Both the position numbers and the translations under genes were made by a program. The notes below the pieces were generated by a model. The model had not been told where the DNA came from and ran no database searches. It saw only the letters and a list, made by a program, of their open reading frames with translations. A stretch of DNA of 14,655 bases from an uncultured Ilumatobacter sp. GTDB taxonomy: Bacteria > Actinomycetota > Acidimicrobiia > Acidimicrobiales > Ilumatobacteraceae. The stretch spans positions 1 to 14,655 of the forward strand of contig CALICC010000374.1 in NCBI GenBank assembly GCA_938049325.1, given 5' to 3'. Positions 1 through 7,923 of the stretch are shown here, piece by piece (the stretch's first letter is position 1; every line of letters begins with the position of its first letter).

Positions 1-216
1 GAAAGCAAAGCCGAGGAACGCCAGCACGCTTTTCGGCACGCCGTCGATGCCGCGCCAGCAGCGGCCTGGGACCACATCGACAGGGGCCGGCTCGAAGCCG
101 CGTTGTCCGACCCGACATCTCCTCGAGCGCACCAACGTGAGATCTACGGCGCAGTGAGCACGCTCGTGTGGCTCGCCGGCGTCGAAGTGGCCGACTGGCC
201 CCTCGAACCTTCCTGA
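1..216 (+). CDS. C-terminal fragment of an unidentified protein
   Basis: The first frame is open from the window edge to a TGA at 214-216 and encodes 71 residues with no start, so the gene begins outside the window. The composition is protein-like: Ala-rich and helical, with a run DHIDRGRLEAAL followed by EIYGAVSTLVWLAGVEVADW before the end. Codon third positions are strongly G/C, as in the neighbouring genes. A basic/acidic helix followed by a Trp-containing helix at the C-terminus faintly recalls asparagine-synthase-like proteins, but that is only an impression and I assign no function. It is convergent with the membrane-protein gene ending at 264. Confidence 0.6.
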   Translation, partial: ESKAEERQHAFRHAVDAAPAAAWDHIDRGRLEAALSDPTSPRAHQREIYGAVSTLVWLAGVEVADWPLEPS

Positions 217-236
217 ACTCGGTGAGCTCGCCGAGT
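217..236. terminator. Hairpin between convergent genes
   Basis: ACTCGGTG and CGCCGAGT, separated by AGCT, form an 8-bp stem with one G-U pair. It starts on the base after the stop codon at 216 and lies 28 nt beyond the end of the opposing gene at 264. It could stop transcription from both sides. There is no T-run on either strand, so it is not a classical intrinsic terminator; T-poor hairpins are common at actinobacterial gene ends. Confidence 0.5.
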
Positions 237-263
237 CAGCAACTCTGCCCGTGAGGTTCGCGG

Positions 264-932
264 TCAGCTTGCCGCGCGCAGCGCATCGGCGACGGCATGA
301 GCTTGCGCGTCGCGTAGGTAGTTGATGACCAGAATCGTCAGCGCCACCCACTCGGCAAAGAACAACCAACGGTCACCGATCCATCCGCCGAACACGAACG
401 CAACGAGCGAGAACACAGCAAACGGCGCCAAGATCACCGCCGCTCGACCGAGGTTGCGCTTCACGAGCGTCCACCGATTGAGCACCATCCAGACCGGCAG
501 TACCGGGGCCATGCACAACCATCCGAGGGGTGGCCACTTCGGCACGTCGGTGTCGCGCATCGTCTCGAGAAACGCGCCGACGACGAAGAACAGACCAGCG
601 AACGCGAAGTGCAAGACGGCCGTCCTCCCGATGTGGTCGAAGACGATCACGCCCAGCAGGTACGCACCCATCAGCACATGCACCCGATGGCCGCGGTAGA
701 TCCATCCGTTCACGACGAACAACATCACCGCGGCCGTCAGCGGAATGAAGAACGCACCGGCCGGTGCCATGTCGTGATAGGCGCTGATGCTGCCGCGCGA
801 CGACAGCGTCTCACCGACGTGTCCCATCTCGGCAATCCACATGATCAAGGGCGCGACGATGCACGCCCCGACCGCCGTGACGTCGAACGACTGATACTGC
901 CAGCTCGGTTCGTTCTTCAACAGATTGACCAT
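264..932 (-). CDS. Polytopic membrane protein, second gene of the peroxidase operon
   Basis: This 222-residue protein has six to seven predicted membrane segments, at about residues 21-36, 59-77, 85-101, 104-121, 137-151, 163-184 and 189-205. There is no cleavable signal peptide. Residues 48-54 (SISAYHD), after a short hydrophilic loop, match a serine-aromatic-His motif seen in several uncharacterised bacterial membrane protein families. The start at 932 is supported by GGAGAGG five bases upstream of ATG. The gene begins 34 bp after the stop of the haem peroxidase on the same strand, so the two are probably co-transcribed. A role as membrane partner or haem/redox helper of the peroxidase is inference from position only. 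No catalytic residues are recognisable. Confidence 0.85.
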   Translation of the reverse strand: MVNLLKNEPSWQYQSFDVTAVGACIVAPLIMWIAEMGHVGETLSSRGSISAYHDMAPAGAFFIPLTAAVMLFVVNGWIYRGHRVHVLMGAYLLGVIVFDHIGRTAVLHFAFAGLFFVVGAFLETMRDTDVPKWPPLGWLCMAPVLPVWMVLNRWTLVKRNLGRAAVILAPFAVFSLVAFVFGGWIGDRWLFFAEWVALTILVINYLRDAQAHAVADALRAAS

Positions 933-966
933 CTCGACCTCTCCAGTCGCCGCGTTACCGGTTCGA

Positions 967-2427
967 TCAGATCGTCTGGGTCGACGCCAGGATTTCGCCG
1001 ATCGAGCGGCGGTGATCGTCGGGAAGCCAGTCGCGGTTCGCGCCGAGGAAACTGTGGCTGTCCATCTCGAGCAGACCGATGATCACCTCGGCCACGATGC
1101 GTGCGCCGATCGGGCCGAGACCTTCGGCCTTCTGCGGCTGGCCAGTCGCTCGCGCTCGGCCGATCTCCTGGGCCTCGGCGAGAATGTACAGCCACAGCGG
1201 AGCGCCGTTGCCGTCGATCTCACCACTCGACACGGTCTTGACGCGGGCCATGACCTTGTCGATCTCGGCAGCGTCGCGACCCATGTGCTCGGCGACCTTC
1301 TCCCCTGCCGGAAGCAGGAACTGATTGCCACGCCGAAGGTTGCGCGCAGCCAACGACCGGTCGGCTGGATCAGCGCTGCTCACGACGGGAAGGTCGAGCA
1401 GCTCGGGTGACAGCTTCGTGTTGAGCTTCTTGGTGTTCTGCACCTGGCGGTTCTGCGACGTGTGGAACATCTCATGCCAGTCGACGACGGCGCGAGCGTC
1501 GCCAACGGCTTCGAACCCGCGCCCGTAGACGTCACCGAACAGTTCGAAGCGTGGGTTGCCTTGCTGAACCTGCACCGTGAGCGGCACCATCGAGTGGCCG
1601 AATCGGTAGGCGGCAACGGAGAACTCGACGGGAATGAACGGCTCGCCGCCGCAGTACCACTTCCGTCCGTGGGTGAGGATGTCGTCGACGACCGGCTTGC
1701 CGCACATGTCGTACAGGAAGTCGAACACGACGCACCACTGGTAGTGCCACGTGGTCTTCTGGCGAAGCTCCTCGAAGAGACCAGCCGGTAGCTCGAGATC
1801 GGCGTCGGCAACGCCGGGCTGCTCGGCGCGAATTTCGGCGAGTCGCTCTTCGGCGAGCTGGTTGTGGAAGCGAATCATGCCGAGCTGCAGCTGACTGACG
1901 ACGCGGTTCTCGTCGTTGCGGAAGTCGCCGATCATCGCGACGCCGTCGTGGTTCCGCTGAAGATCGTCGGCAGCGAGAGGATCGCCGCCGCCGGTCTCCG
2001 CGCCGGTGAGCAGCTTGACGCCCGTGTTGTCGTAGAGGAACGGACTGGCCTCGGGGCCCGCTCCGTACACGCAGTCGAGGTCGAGTTGTGGCGTTCGCGA
2101 GTTGGGGATCGTGTCGGCGTCGCCGACCACCGAGCCCAAACTCGACGAGACGTCGAGCGTGATGTCATGGTCGATGAACTGGCCGAAGAAGACCTGTCCG
2201 ACCGGCACCGTTTTCGACTCGATCTGCGCCACTGTCCCCGACTCGCGCATCTTGCCGTTGGCATCGCCGATCCTGACGAGCACGTCGGCCGGCACGAAGT
2301 TCGCGGGAAGGTCGCCGAACATTCGACCGAATCGGTCGCTGCGAGTTTCGGATTCGGCGCTGTACGCGCAGAACTGTTGCGTTCCGGCCAATGGTGGTTG
2401 CTGACCGTGATGTGGACACCTGGACAT
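967..2427 (-). CDS. Animal-type haem peroxidase (peroxidasin/myeloperoxidase superfamily)
   Basis: The 486-residue protein belongs to the animal haem peroxidase family (Pfam An_peroxidase). Residues 81-88, FGQFIDHD, carry the distal Gln83, haem-linking Asp86 and distal His87 (myeloperoxidase Gln91, Asp94, His95). GDFRNDEN at 167-174 supplies the catalytic Arg170 and Glu173 (myeloperoxidase Arg239 and Glu242). Asn174 replaces the Met that forms the sulfonium link in myeloperoxidase. YRFGHS at 274-279 holds the proximal His278. The frame is open to 2505, but I choose the ATG at 2427 because GAGGGGGG lies 5 bases upstream and the family-like sequence starts after it. The N-terminus (MSRCPHHGQQPPL) has no signal peptide, so the location is unclear. 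Expected chemistry is H2O2-dependent one-electron or halide oxidation; the substrate is unknown. It is followed by a membrane-protein gene in the same operon. Confidence 0.93.
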   Translation of the reverse strand: MSRCPHHGQQPPLAGTQQFCAYSAESETRSDRFGRMFGDLPANFVPADVLVRIGDANGKMRESGTVAQIESKTVPVGQVFFGQFIDHDITLDVSSSLGSVVGDADTIPNSRTPQLDLDCVYGAGPEASPFLYDNTGVKLLTGAETGGGDPLAADDLQRNHDGVAMIGDFRNDENRVVSQLQLGMIRFHNQLAEERLAEIRAEQPGVADADLELPAGLFEELRQKTTWHYQWCVVFDFLYDMCGKPVVDDILTHGRKWYCGGEPFIPVEFSVAAYRFGHSMVPLTVQVQQGNPRFELFGDVYGRGFEAVGDARAVVDWHEMFHTSQNRQVQNTKKLNTKLSPELLDLPVVSSADPADRSLAARNLRRGNQFLLPAGEKVAEHMGRDAAEIDKVMARVKTVSSGEIDGNGAPLWLYILAEAQEIGRARATGQPQKAEGLGPIGARIVAEVIIGLLEMDSHSFLGANRDWLPDDHRRSIGEILASTQTI

Positions 2428-2512
2428 GTCGCCCCCCTCAGAGCTGTGGCCAATCCCGCCTACAGGCCGATCGTCGCGACTCCGACTCTCGAAGCCGTCA
2501 GGCAACAGATTG

Positions 2513-2560
2513 ACAAAACGCGACGACGCCTCGCTCGGAATATTCGAGCGAGGCCGTCGC
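2513..2560 (-). terminator. Strong intrinsic terminator of the phospholipase-FN3 gene
   Basis: Just after the TGA of the gene ending at 2564, the minus strand reads GCGACG then GCCTCGCTCG, a 7-base AT-rich loop (GAATATT or its complement), CGAGCGAGGC and CGTCGC. This makes 10 bp of perfect stem plus 6 more beyond a 2-nt bulge, followed by TTTT (plus-strand AAAA at 2515-2518). This is a textbook rho-independent terminator. It separates this transcript from the peroxidase operon starting at 2427, so the peroxidase must have its own promoter within about 2428-2512. I could not identify that promoter convincingly. Confidence 0.88.
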
Positions 2561-2563
2561 GGG

Positions 2564-5500
2564 TCAGAGTGTGAGGGTGATCGTGGCGGTTGCTGATCGG
2601 TTGCCGTCGTCGTCGATGGCGGTGATCTCGTACTCGTACGAGCCGGGTGTCAAGGAGCCTTCGTACACGCTCAGCGCGTCACGCACGCCGAGGTCGGTCC
2701 CGTTGCGTACGACCTCGTAGCCGACGACGATGCCGTCGGGGTCCGATGAGCGCTCCCAGCCGATCTCGCCCGATGTCGACGAGTAACGGCTCGCCCGCAA
2801 GCCGTCCGGCGTGGAGGGCGCGTTCGGATCCGCAACCGGAGCCACGGGGTCGTCATCGCCATCATTGTCATCGGCGTCGCTACCGCCGCTGCTGCCAAGG
2901 TCGAGCACGACGGTGCTCGAGTCGGACTCGTTGCCCTCGTTGTCGACCGCGGTGACCACGTAGGTGTACACCCCCGTCGTCAGTGACCCCTCGTACACCC
3001 CGAGCGCGTCGCGCACGCCGAGATCAGTGCCATTGCGGACCACCCGATAGCCGACGACGTTGCCGTCAGCATCAGACGAGCGCTGCCAGCCGATTTCCCC
3101 GGCTGTTGACGAATACCGCTCCGCCCAGATGCCCGCAGGCCTGGTCGGGCGCTGACCCGACGGCTCGGGTTCGGGTTCGGGTTCGGGCTCCGGTTCGGGC
3201 TCCGGCTCCGGCTCCGGCTCCGGTTCGGGCTCCGGGGGTGTAGTGCCGCCCGTCAGATCGAGGGTGACCGACACCGGTGTGGACTCGTTGCCATCGGTGT
3301 CGACCGAGGAGATCCGATAGAGGTAGCGACCGGTCGCCAGACTGCCCTCGTACACGCCGAGCGTGTCGAGCACGCCGAGGTCCTCGTCGTTGCGGATCAC
3401 CCGGTAACCGATCACCAGCCCGTCCGGATCTTCGGCACGCGTCCAGCTGATCTGGCCCGCCGTCGACGAGTAGCGCTCAGCAGTGACGTTCCCCGGTGGG
3501 TCCGGGCGCTCACCAACAGCCGGCGGCTCAGGCGTCGGAGGAGTGACCGGATCCGACTCAGACGCACGGAACATGCAGCGCCAACCTTGCACCGAGCCTT
3601 CGAAGAACTGATCGTTGTCAACCCAGTCACACCGGTCACGGCGCTGGTCGTCAAACGTGCGATCACACCGGTCGCTGGCGACGTTCTTCGCCGTTGAGGC
3701 CGGATCGCTACCAGTCGCTGATGGCAAGGGCGGCCAGTTACCGCACGTGAAGCCGTCGGGCAGCGGCGGCTCCGACAAGGGCGGCAACGGTGTTCCCGAA
3801 TCGTTGGTGAACGTGAACGTGAACGTGCCGTGACCTCCGAGCGCGTCGCGCGGATCGATGGTGTGGCACGAATCGCCGGCCTCGATGTCCATCCGGTGCG
3901 TGCCTGCTTCGTTGTATTCGACGATCTCGTTCTTGCCGACACCGATCCACGGCCCTTCGTTGATCCGGTAGCGCATGTCGAGGTCATCGGCCGACGCCGA
4001 GGTCTCGATGCGGAAGCGGCGACGGGCGGGATCAGAGTTCAGTCCGACCGCGCTGACCAGAATCGTTCCACCGCCGCTGCGGGCGTCCGGCGACGGAGCG
4101 TCACCGAGGTCGGGGAAGTTCTCCGCACCGTTCTGCCAATCGGTGAACAGCGTGCGGAACGCGGGACGCAGCGCACAGCTTTCCCACATCGGCATCTGTC
4201 CGGTGCCACCGTGCTCGCGCACTTCGGTGCCCTGGTCACGGAACCGGCCATCGGCGCGCCACACGTGATCGGAATCGAAGTTCTTCAACCACGGGCGGCC
4301 GTCGAGGCCGTTGCCGAGGATGTTCGCGGGCCGCTCTGGGCCGTCGGTGTACGTGCTGATCGGACGACCGAGCTCGTTGCTCAACACCGCGTTCAGACCA
4401 TCGGCATCGAGGAACGCCAGCTTGGTCATCGTGATGGTGTTCTCGAATGCCGCGAAGTCTTCGGCGCGGTACGCGGCGTCGTCGTTGAGGCGACCCGTCG
4501 GGCCGTGATCACTTGCGTCGAGCCCCATCAGTCGGTCGATTTCGGCGCGTGTTCCGTCGCGGAACAAGAACCCGAGGCGGTCGAATGGTGCTGGATAGGT
4601 CGATCGGTTCTCGAGGAACGTATGCGGTTGCTTGAGTGCGAGCTGCAAGGCGTCGATGTCGAAACCGAACGCCTGCTCGACCTCTTGCTTGATGTACTCG
4701 ACGACTTGTTCTTCGATCTTCTCGAGCGGGTTCGGGATATCGATGATGTCGTCGACGGCGTCGACGATCGGGCCGAGCACGTTCTCGAGTCCGTCGAAGC
4801 CTTGGAGCACGATGTCGGGAGCGCCGAGCATCGAGAGCAAGCGCGGCCCGTTGACCGTGTTCAGATCGCGCTCATCCATGTACCACAGCGCCGTGTCGAG
4901 CAGGCCAACGGCGCTCTCACACGCGGCTCGTGCGGATCCGCCCTCGTCGCGGCAGATGTCGTCCTGAGCAGCGCGGTGAACACCCGGGTCGAAGAACGAC
5001 GTGAACGTCATGCCGACCTCGGCCCAGTTACGAAGACCGCGCTCGATGTCCTTCGCCCACTCGTTGGCGTACGTGTGACGAACCGTGCGTGTCGGCTCGA
5101 GCCTGAGACCGTCGCGCTCACAGTTGTTGTAGGCGACCAAGAGAGAGCTCACGAGAAATATCGGGTTGAGCACGGTGACTGCGCCGAAGCCGATTGCGCC
5201 GATGCACAGCGAGGCCTCGCGAATCGACCTCGGGCTGCGCCCCGACGCGTCGATCAGCGAGTTGTGGAGTTCGTAGAAGCTGTCGATGATCGCGCCGCGT
5301 TCCGCGGTCGGCTGACCCGGCATCGGAGCGTTCACGTACTTGCGGCCTTGCTTCGGGCGTTCGATGAACGTCTCCCAGATGAACGCGTTGGGCGGCGGTG
5401 CGAATGCAATGTCGGGAGTGGCATTGTCACTCACACCACCGCCCGGAATGTTGGTTCGGTCCGGGTTGCCGTCGTAGCCCGGGGTGGCATCTTCGATGTA

Positions 5501-6034
5501 GCCCTCGATGATGATGTGGCGCAGACCCTTGGCGAGTTCTTCCGGGTCACCGGCGTCGCCGATGGCAGGAAAGACGCCTTCGGCGAATTCGTTGACGAAG
5601 GTATGGCTCCATACGTCGCCGGCCGCATGGCTCAAGAAGCCGTACGCGAAGGCGAGAATTTGCTGCCGCTCAGCGGCCGAGTACGGACCGCTCTGCGCAG
5701 CCCAGGCCTTCTCCATGATCCAGACAAGCCATGCACCGGAGTTCTCCGGGTGGATGACCGATTGGCCCATCACCATGTCGGGGAAGGCGTCGGGTCCGAC
5801 CACGCCTGCGTTGTAGTGCGCCGGATAGCTCCGCAATGCGCTGACCACGATCGGGTCGACTCGATACTCGACACCGTTCACGGTGACATTGCCATCATCG
5901 ACGACGTCATCGTATGCCGATCCGGCGGCCTCGACGTGGCTGTACGGCTTGAACGCGGTGGCGGTTTGTGTTGCGACCCCGACTGCTGTGGCTGTCAAGA
6001 CGCCGCCGAGAATCACCGAGAGTGCTCGTTTCAT
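2564..6034 (-). CDS. Secreted zinc-dependent phospholipase C-like protein with three FN3 domains
   Basis: The 1156-residue product has a Sec signal peptide at 1-27 (MKRALSVILGGVLTATAVGV, then ATA before F28). The N-terminal domain carries the zinc ligand pattern of bacterial phospholipase C (Pfam Zn_dep_PLPC): His33, Asp86, His95, His136-x3-Asp140-x3-His144 and His173-x3-Glu177. Residues 280-840 form a long middle region I do not recognise, with paired cysteines near 620-820. FN3-like domains lie at about 844-927, 963-1046 and 1072-1156, joined by a 12-fold Glu-Pro repeat and a Gly/Asp-rich linker. The frame is open to 6550, but that part overlaps the divergent lipoprotein gene, and the signal peptide fixes the start at 6034. 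Likely role: extracellular phospholipid or polymer hydrolysis. The middle and FN3 parts probably bind a surface or substrate; substrate specificity is unknown. Confidence 0.85.
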   Translation of the reverse strand: MKRALSVILGGVLTATAVGVATQTATAFKPYSHVEAAGSAYDDVVDDGNVTVNGVEYRVDPIVVSALRSYPAHYNAGVVGPDAFPDMVMGQSVIHPENSGAWLVWIMEKAWAAQSGPYSAAERQQILAFAYGFLSHAAGDVWSHTFVNEFAEGVFPAIGDAGDPEELAKGLRHIIIEGYIEDATPGYDGNPDRTNIPGGGVSDNATPDIAFAPPPNAFIWETFIERPKQGRKYVNAPMPGQPTAERGAIIDSFYELHNSLIDASGRSPRSIREASLCIGAIGFGAVTVLNPIFLVSSLLVAYNNCERDGLRLEPTRTVRHTYANEWAKDIERGLRNWAEVGMTFTSFFDPGVHRAAQDDICRDEGGSARAACESAVGLLDTALWYMDERDLNTVNGPRLLSMLGAPDIVLQGFDGLENVLGPIVDAVDDIIDIPNPLEKIEEQVVEYIKQEVEQAFGFDIDALQLALKQPHTFLENRSTYPAPFDRLGFLFRDGTRAEIDRLMGLDASDHGPTGRLNDDAAYRAEDFAAFENTITMTKLAFLDADGLNAVLSNELGRPISTYTDGPERPANILGNGLDGRPWLKNFDSDHVWRADGRFRDQGTEVREHGGTGQMPMWESCALRPAFRTLFTDWQNGAENFPDLGDAPSPDARSGGGTILVSAVGLNSDPARRRFRIETSASADDLDMRYRINEGPWIGVGKNEIVEYNEAGTHRMDIEAGDSCHTIDPRDALGGHGTFTFTFTNDSGTPLPPLSEPPLPDGFTCGNWPPLPSATGSDPASTAKNVASDRCDRTFDDQRRDRCDWVDNDQFFEGSVQGWRCMFRASESDPVTPPTPEPPAVGERPDPPGNVTAERYSSTAGQISWTRAEDPDGLVIGYRVIRNDEDLGVLDTLGVYEGSLATGRYLYRISSVDTDGNESTPVSVTLDLTGGTTPPEPEPEPEPEPEPEPEPEPEPEPEPSGQRPTRPAGIWAERYSSTAGEIGWQRSSDADGNVVGYRVVRNGTDLGVRDALGVYEGSLTTGVYTYVVTAVDNEGNESDSSTVVLDLGSSGGSDADDNDGDDDPVAPVADPNAPSTPDGLRASRYSSTSGEIGWERSSDPDGIVVGYEVVRNGTDLGVRDALSVYEGSLTPGSYEYEITAIDDDGNRSATATITLTL
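2567..3505 (-). repeat. Three tandem FN3-encoding repeats
   Basis: Three units, at about 2567-2821, 2897-3148 and 3254-3505, encode FN3 domains that share the motifs RYSST, the GYxVxRN strand, DLGV and VYEGSL at the same spacing. The two units nearest the C-terminus are more alike (both contain NGTDLGVRDAL) than either is to the third. The similarity is visible in the DNA, for example in the stretch encoding LGVxDxLxVYEGSL, which indicates duplication within the gene. Linkers between units are low-complexity: Glu-Pro between the first and second, Gly/Ser/Asp between the second and third. Confidence 0.85.
3161..3232 (-). repeat. Hexanucleotide repeat coding for (Glu-Pro)12
   Basis: Twelve consecutive 6-bp units, variants of GGCTCG, GGTTCG and GGCTCC on the plus strand, encode twelve Glu-Pro pairs at residues 935-958. 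Glu-Pro repeats make stiff extended spacers, here between the first and second FN3 domains. Synonymous differences between units show the array is not freshly expanded, yet it could still vary in copy number between strains without changing the frame. Confidence 0.9.
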
Positions 6035-6167
6035 ACCGGTCACACGTGTGCAGCGCACAGGTCGGGGGACACGATTCGCCAAACACGAGGAATCGCCGAT
6101 CCGGTTCTTTGCGAAACCCTGTGTTTTCCCGCGCCGTACCCACAATCGCGGCAGCGATGGTGAGGCC

Positions 6168-7190
6168 ATGTTGAAACGAACGCTCACCTTCTCCGTTCCC
6201 GCCATCCTGATGCTGGCCGCGTGCGGGTCATCGGGCGATGATCCCGTCACCGACACGGCCGCCCCGGAGACCGCTGCTCCAGACACCGAAACGCCAAACA
6301 CCGCCGCGACCGAGACCGCTGCGCCAGCCACGGACGCCGTTGACACCGTCGAAGATTCGACAGTGACCTCCGATTCGGCGGTCACTACCGACACGCCGAC
6401 CGACGACTCCTCGACCGTCGGCGCCGGTGCACCATGCGACGAGGTCGCCGCGTTGTTCACCACGCGTGGGTCGGCGAACGACAACCTCGACGACCCCGAG
6501 TCGAGCGCTGTCTGCGATGGCACGTCGATCGTCATCTCGTCGAACGGCATCCCGGACTACACCTACATCGAGACGTCTCCCGGCAGCCCCCGGGCCGCCG
6601 ACCTCACCTACACGATCCCCGCCGAGCCCACGTTTGCCGATGCCACCACCGACGTGCCGCTCCTCGGCACCGCGGCGGTCACACTCGGTGGTGTGCCGAT
6701 CTACGGGCCGACCGAAGGTGCGGGCGGCGACGTACTGTCGCTCGGCGGTGGGCTCAGTGAATGCGGGAGCCACAACGGTCCCGGCGGGTTCCACATCCAT
6801 ATCGTCGACACGAGCGAGAACACCGACTGCCTGTTCACGCCTGCCGAAGTCGCTGCCGAACCGCAACTGGTCGGCTACGCACTCGACGGGTTCCCGATCT
6901 ACACCGGCAACGACCAGTACACGCCGTCGTGGGAACTCACCGACGAGTCGCTGTTCGCCAGCGACACCTGGGCAGCACACACCTACGTCGAAGGGTTGGG
7001 CGACCTCGATGAGTGCAACGGTCTGACCGACGCCGACGGCAACTACGCCTACTACACGACCGACGCGTTCCCGTACGTGCTCGGTTGCTACTCGGGCGTC
7101 GTCGACATCGAAGCCGCCGGTGGTGGCGGCGGCGGCGGCGGCGGGGGTGGCGGCGGCGTAGGTGGCCCGCCCGCCGAAGGAGACGGCTGA
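6168..7190 (+). CDS. YHYH-domain lipoprotein
   Basis: The 340-residue protein starts at the ATG at 6168, preceded by GGTGAGG. It has a lipoprotein signal with lipobox LAAC and Cys19 as the lipidated residue. Residues 24-85 are a Thr/Ala/Asp/Pro-rich flexible stalk. The rest is a YHYH domain: the usual YHYH signature appears as FHIH at 208-211, followed by GYALDGFPIY at 236-245 and an aromatic NYAYY segment near 292. The tail holds 13 consecutive glycines (318-330) then GPPAEGDG. The histidine cluster suggests metal binding; the biochemical function of YHYH proteins is not firmly known to me. It should be anchored on the outer face of the membrane. Its stop codon overlaps the start of the next gene by one base, so the pair is translationally coupled. 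Confidence 0.88.
   Translation: MLKRTLTFSVPAILMLAACGSSGDDPVTDTAAPETAAPDTETPNTAATETAAPATDAVDTVEDSTVTSDSAVTTDTPTDDSSTVGAGAPCDEVAALFTTRGSANDNLDDPESSAVCDGTSIVISSNGIPDYTYIETSPGSPRAADLTYTIPAEPTFADATTDVPLLGTAAVTLGGVPIYGPTEGAGGDVLSLGGGLSECGSHNGPGGFHIHIVDTSENTDCLFTPAEVAAEPQLVGYALDGFPIYTGNDQYTPSWELTDESLFASDTWAAHTYVEGLGDLDECNGLTDADGNYAYYTTDAFPYVLGCYSGVVDIEAAGGGGGGGGGGGGGVGGPPAEGDG
7119..7157 (+). repeat. Glycine homopolymer tract
   Basis: Thirteen consecutive GGN codons, mostly GGC, encode Gly318-Gly330 near the C-terminus of the YHYH lipoprotein. Such tracts are prone to slippage in whole codons and make a fully flexible tail. Confidence 0.9.
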
Positions 7191-7903
7191 TGCCGAGTCG
7201 CCGGCACTTCCTCCTCGGCGCAACGGCAGGAACAGCCGGCTTGGCGACCGGCGTAGTCGGGCACGCCACCGCGGGAACCGCCGGCGGTGCGACCGAGGCC
7301 GACGTCGGCTTCTGCGTCGACATGACCATGCACCACGTGCAGGCGCTCGCCATGTGCCAACGAGTACTCGGTCGCGATACCGGCGGATCGGTCCAGGCCG
7401 CCGCCAGTGAGGTGCTGCAGAACCAGGCGATCGAGGTGGGCATGATGCGTGCGTGGCTCGCCGACTGGGACGAGTCGACGGCAACACCCGACACGGTGAT
7501 GGCCTGGATGCACGACGGCGTCGGCATGGCGCCCGCCGACATGCCCGGCTACGCCACGTCGGACCAGCTCCGCGAACTCTCGCTGGCCGACGGGCTCGAG
7601 CAGGGTCGCATGTGGCTCGAACTGATGCGCGCGCACCACGTTGGAGGTGTTGCGATGGCCGACGCGGCACTCTCGCTCGCCGCCTCCGACAAGGTGCTGC
7701 GACTGGCGCGTCTCCAATCAGCGGTGCAGTCGTACGAGATCACGCAGTACGACCTGCTGCTCAACGGCGAGTACGCCTCCGTGTCCACCTTCACCCGCGA
7801 GCTCGAGACCACCGACGACGCCACCCAGGAAACCGAGGACGCAACCGAGGACGAAACCGAGGACGAAACCGACGACGCAGCAGCGACCGAACACGAGCAC
7901 TGA
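7190..7903 (+). CDS. Tat-exported DUF305 protein
   Basis: The 237-residue product starts at the ATG at 7190, overlapping the upstream stop by one base (TGATG), with AAGGAG at 7177-7182. The N-terminus SRRHFLLGATAG is a twin-arginine signal, suggesting export in a folded, possibly metal-loaded state. Residues 38-165 match DUF305: DVGFCVDMTMHHVQALAM at the start, the NQAIEVGMMRAWL helix at 78-90, and a second histidine pair in MRAHHVGGVAMADAAL near 146-161. DUF305 has a four-helix, ferritin-like pattern of His and Met residues; the cyanobacterial copper-binding protein CopM belongs to this family. Residues 207-237 form an acidic Thr/Glu/Asp tail ending EHEH. Together with the YHYH lipoprotein, a metal (possibly copper) binding role in the cell envelope is a reasonable inference. 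Confidence 0.87.
   Translation: MPSRRHFLLGATAGTAGLATGVVGHATAGTAGGATEADVGFCVDMTMHHVQALAMCQRVLGRDTGGSVQAAASEVLQNQAIEVGMMRAWLADWDESTATPDTVMAWMHDGVGMAPADMPGYATSDQLRELSLADGLEQGRMWLELMRAHHVGGVAMADAALSLAASDKVLRLARLQSAVQSYEITQYDLLLNGEYASVSTFTRELETTDDATQETEDATEDETEDETDDAAATEHEH
7832..7879 (+). repeat. Four 12-bp units coding for an acidic tail
   Basis: ACCGAGGACGCA, ACCGAGGACGAA (twice) and ACCGACGACGCA run in tandem and encode TEDA-TEDE-TEDE-TDDA at residues 215-230 of the DUF305 protein. The array adds a strongly negative C-terminal tail that could bind cations or keep the protein soluble. Confidence 0.85.
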
Positions 7904-7923
7904 TCCCGCGCTCGCGAGCAGCG

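Noticed and set aside
6041..6050. CACACGTGTG palindrome before the phospholipase-like gene
   Set aside because: A 10-bp palindrome is expected several times by chance in a window of this size, and there is no supporting -10/-35.
3830..6163. 777-codon plus-strand ORF opposite the phospholipase-like gene
   Set aside because: High-GC DNA often leaves the antisense frame open. The minus-strand frame has a signal peptide, zinc motif and FN3 domains; the plus frame is Val/Arg/Glu-rich with no recognisable motif.
6035..6550. N-terminal extension of the phospholipase-like ORF
   Set aside because: It overlaps the divergent lipoprotein gene and lies before a clear signal peptide starting at 6034.
6228..7670. 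480-codon minus-strand ORF opposite the YHYH and DUF305 genes
   Set aside because: Arg-rich shadow of two well-supported genes.
7910..7919. GCTCGCGAGC palindrome between convergent genes as a terminator
   Set aside because: The self-complementary sequence leaves only a 3-bp stem with a usable loop and no T-run.
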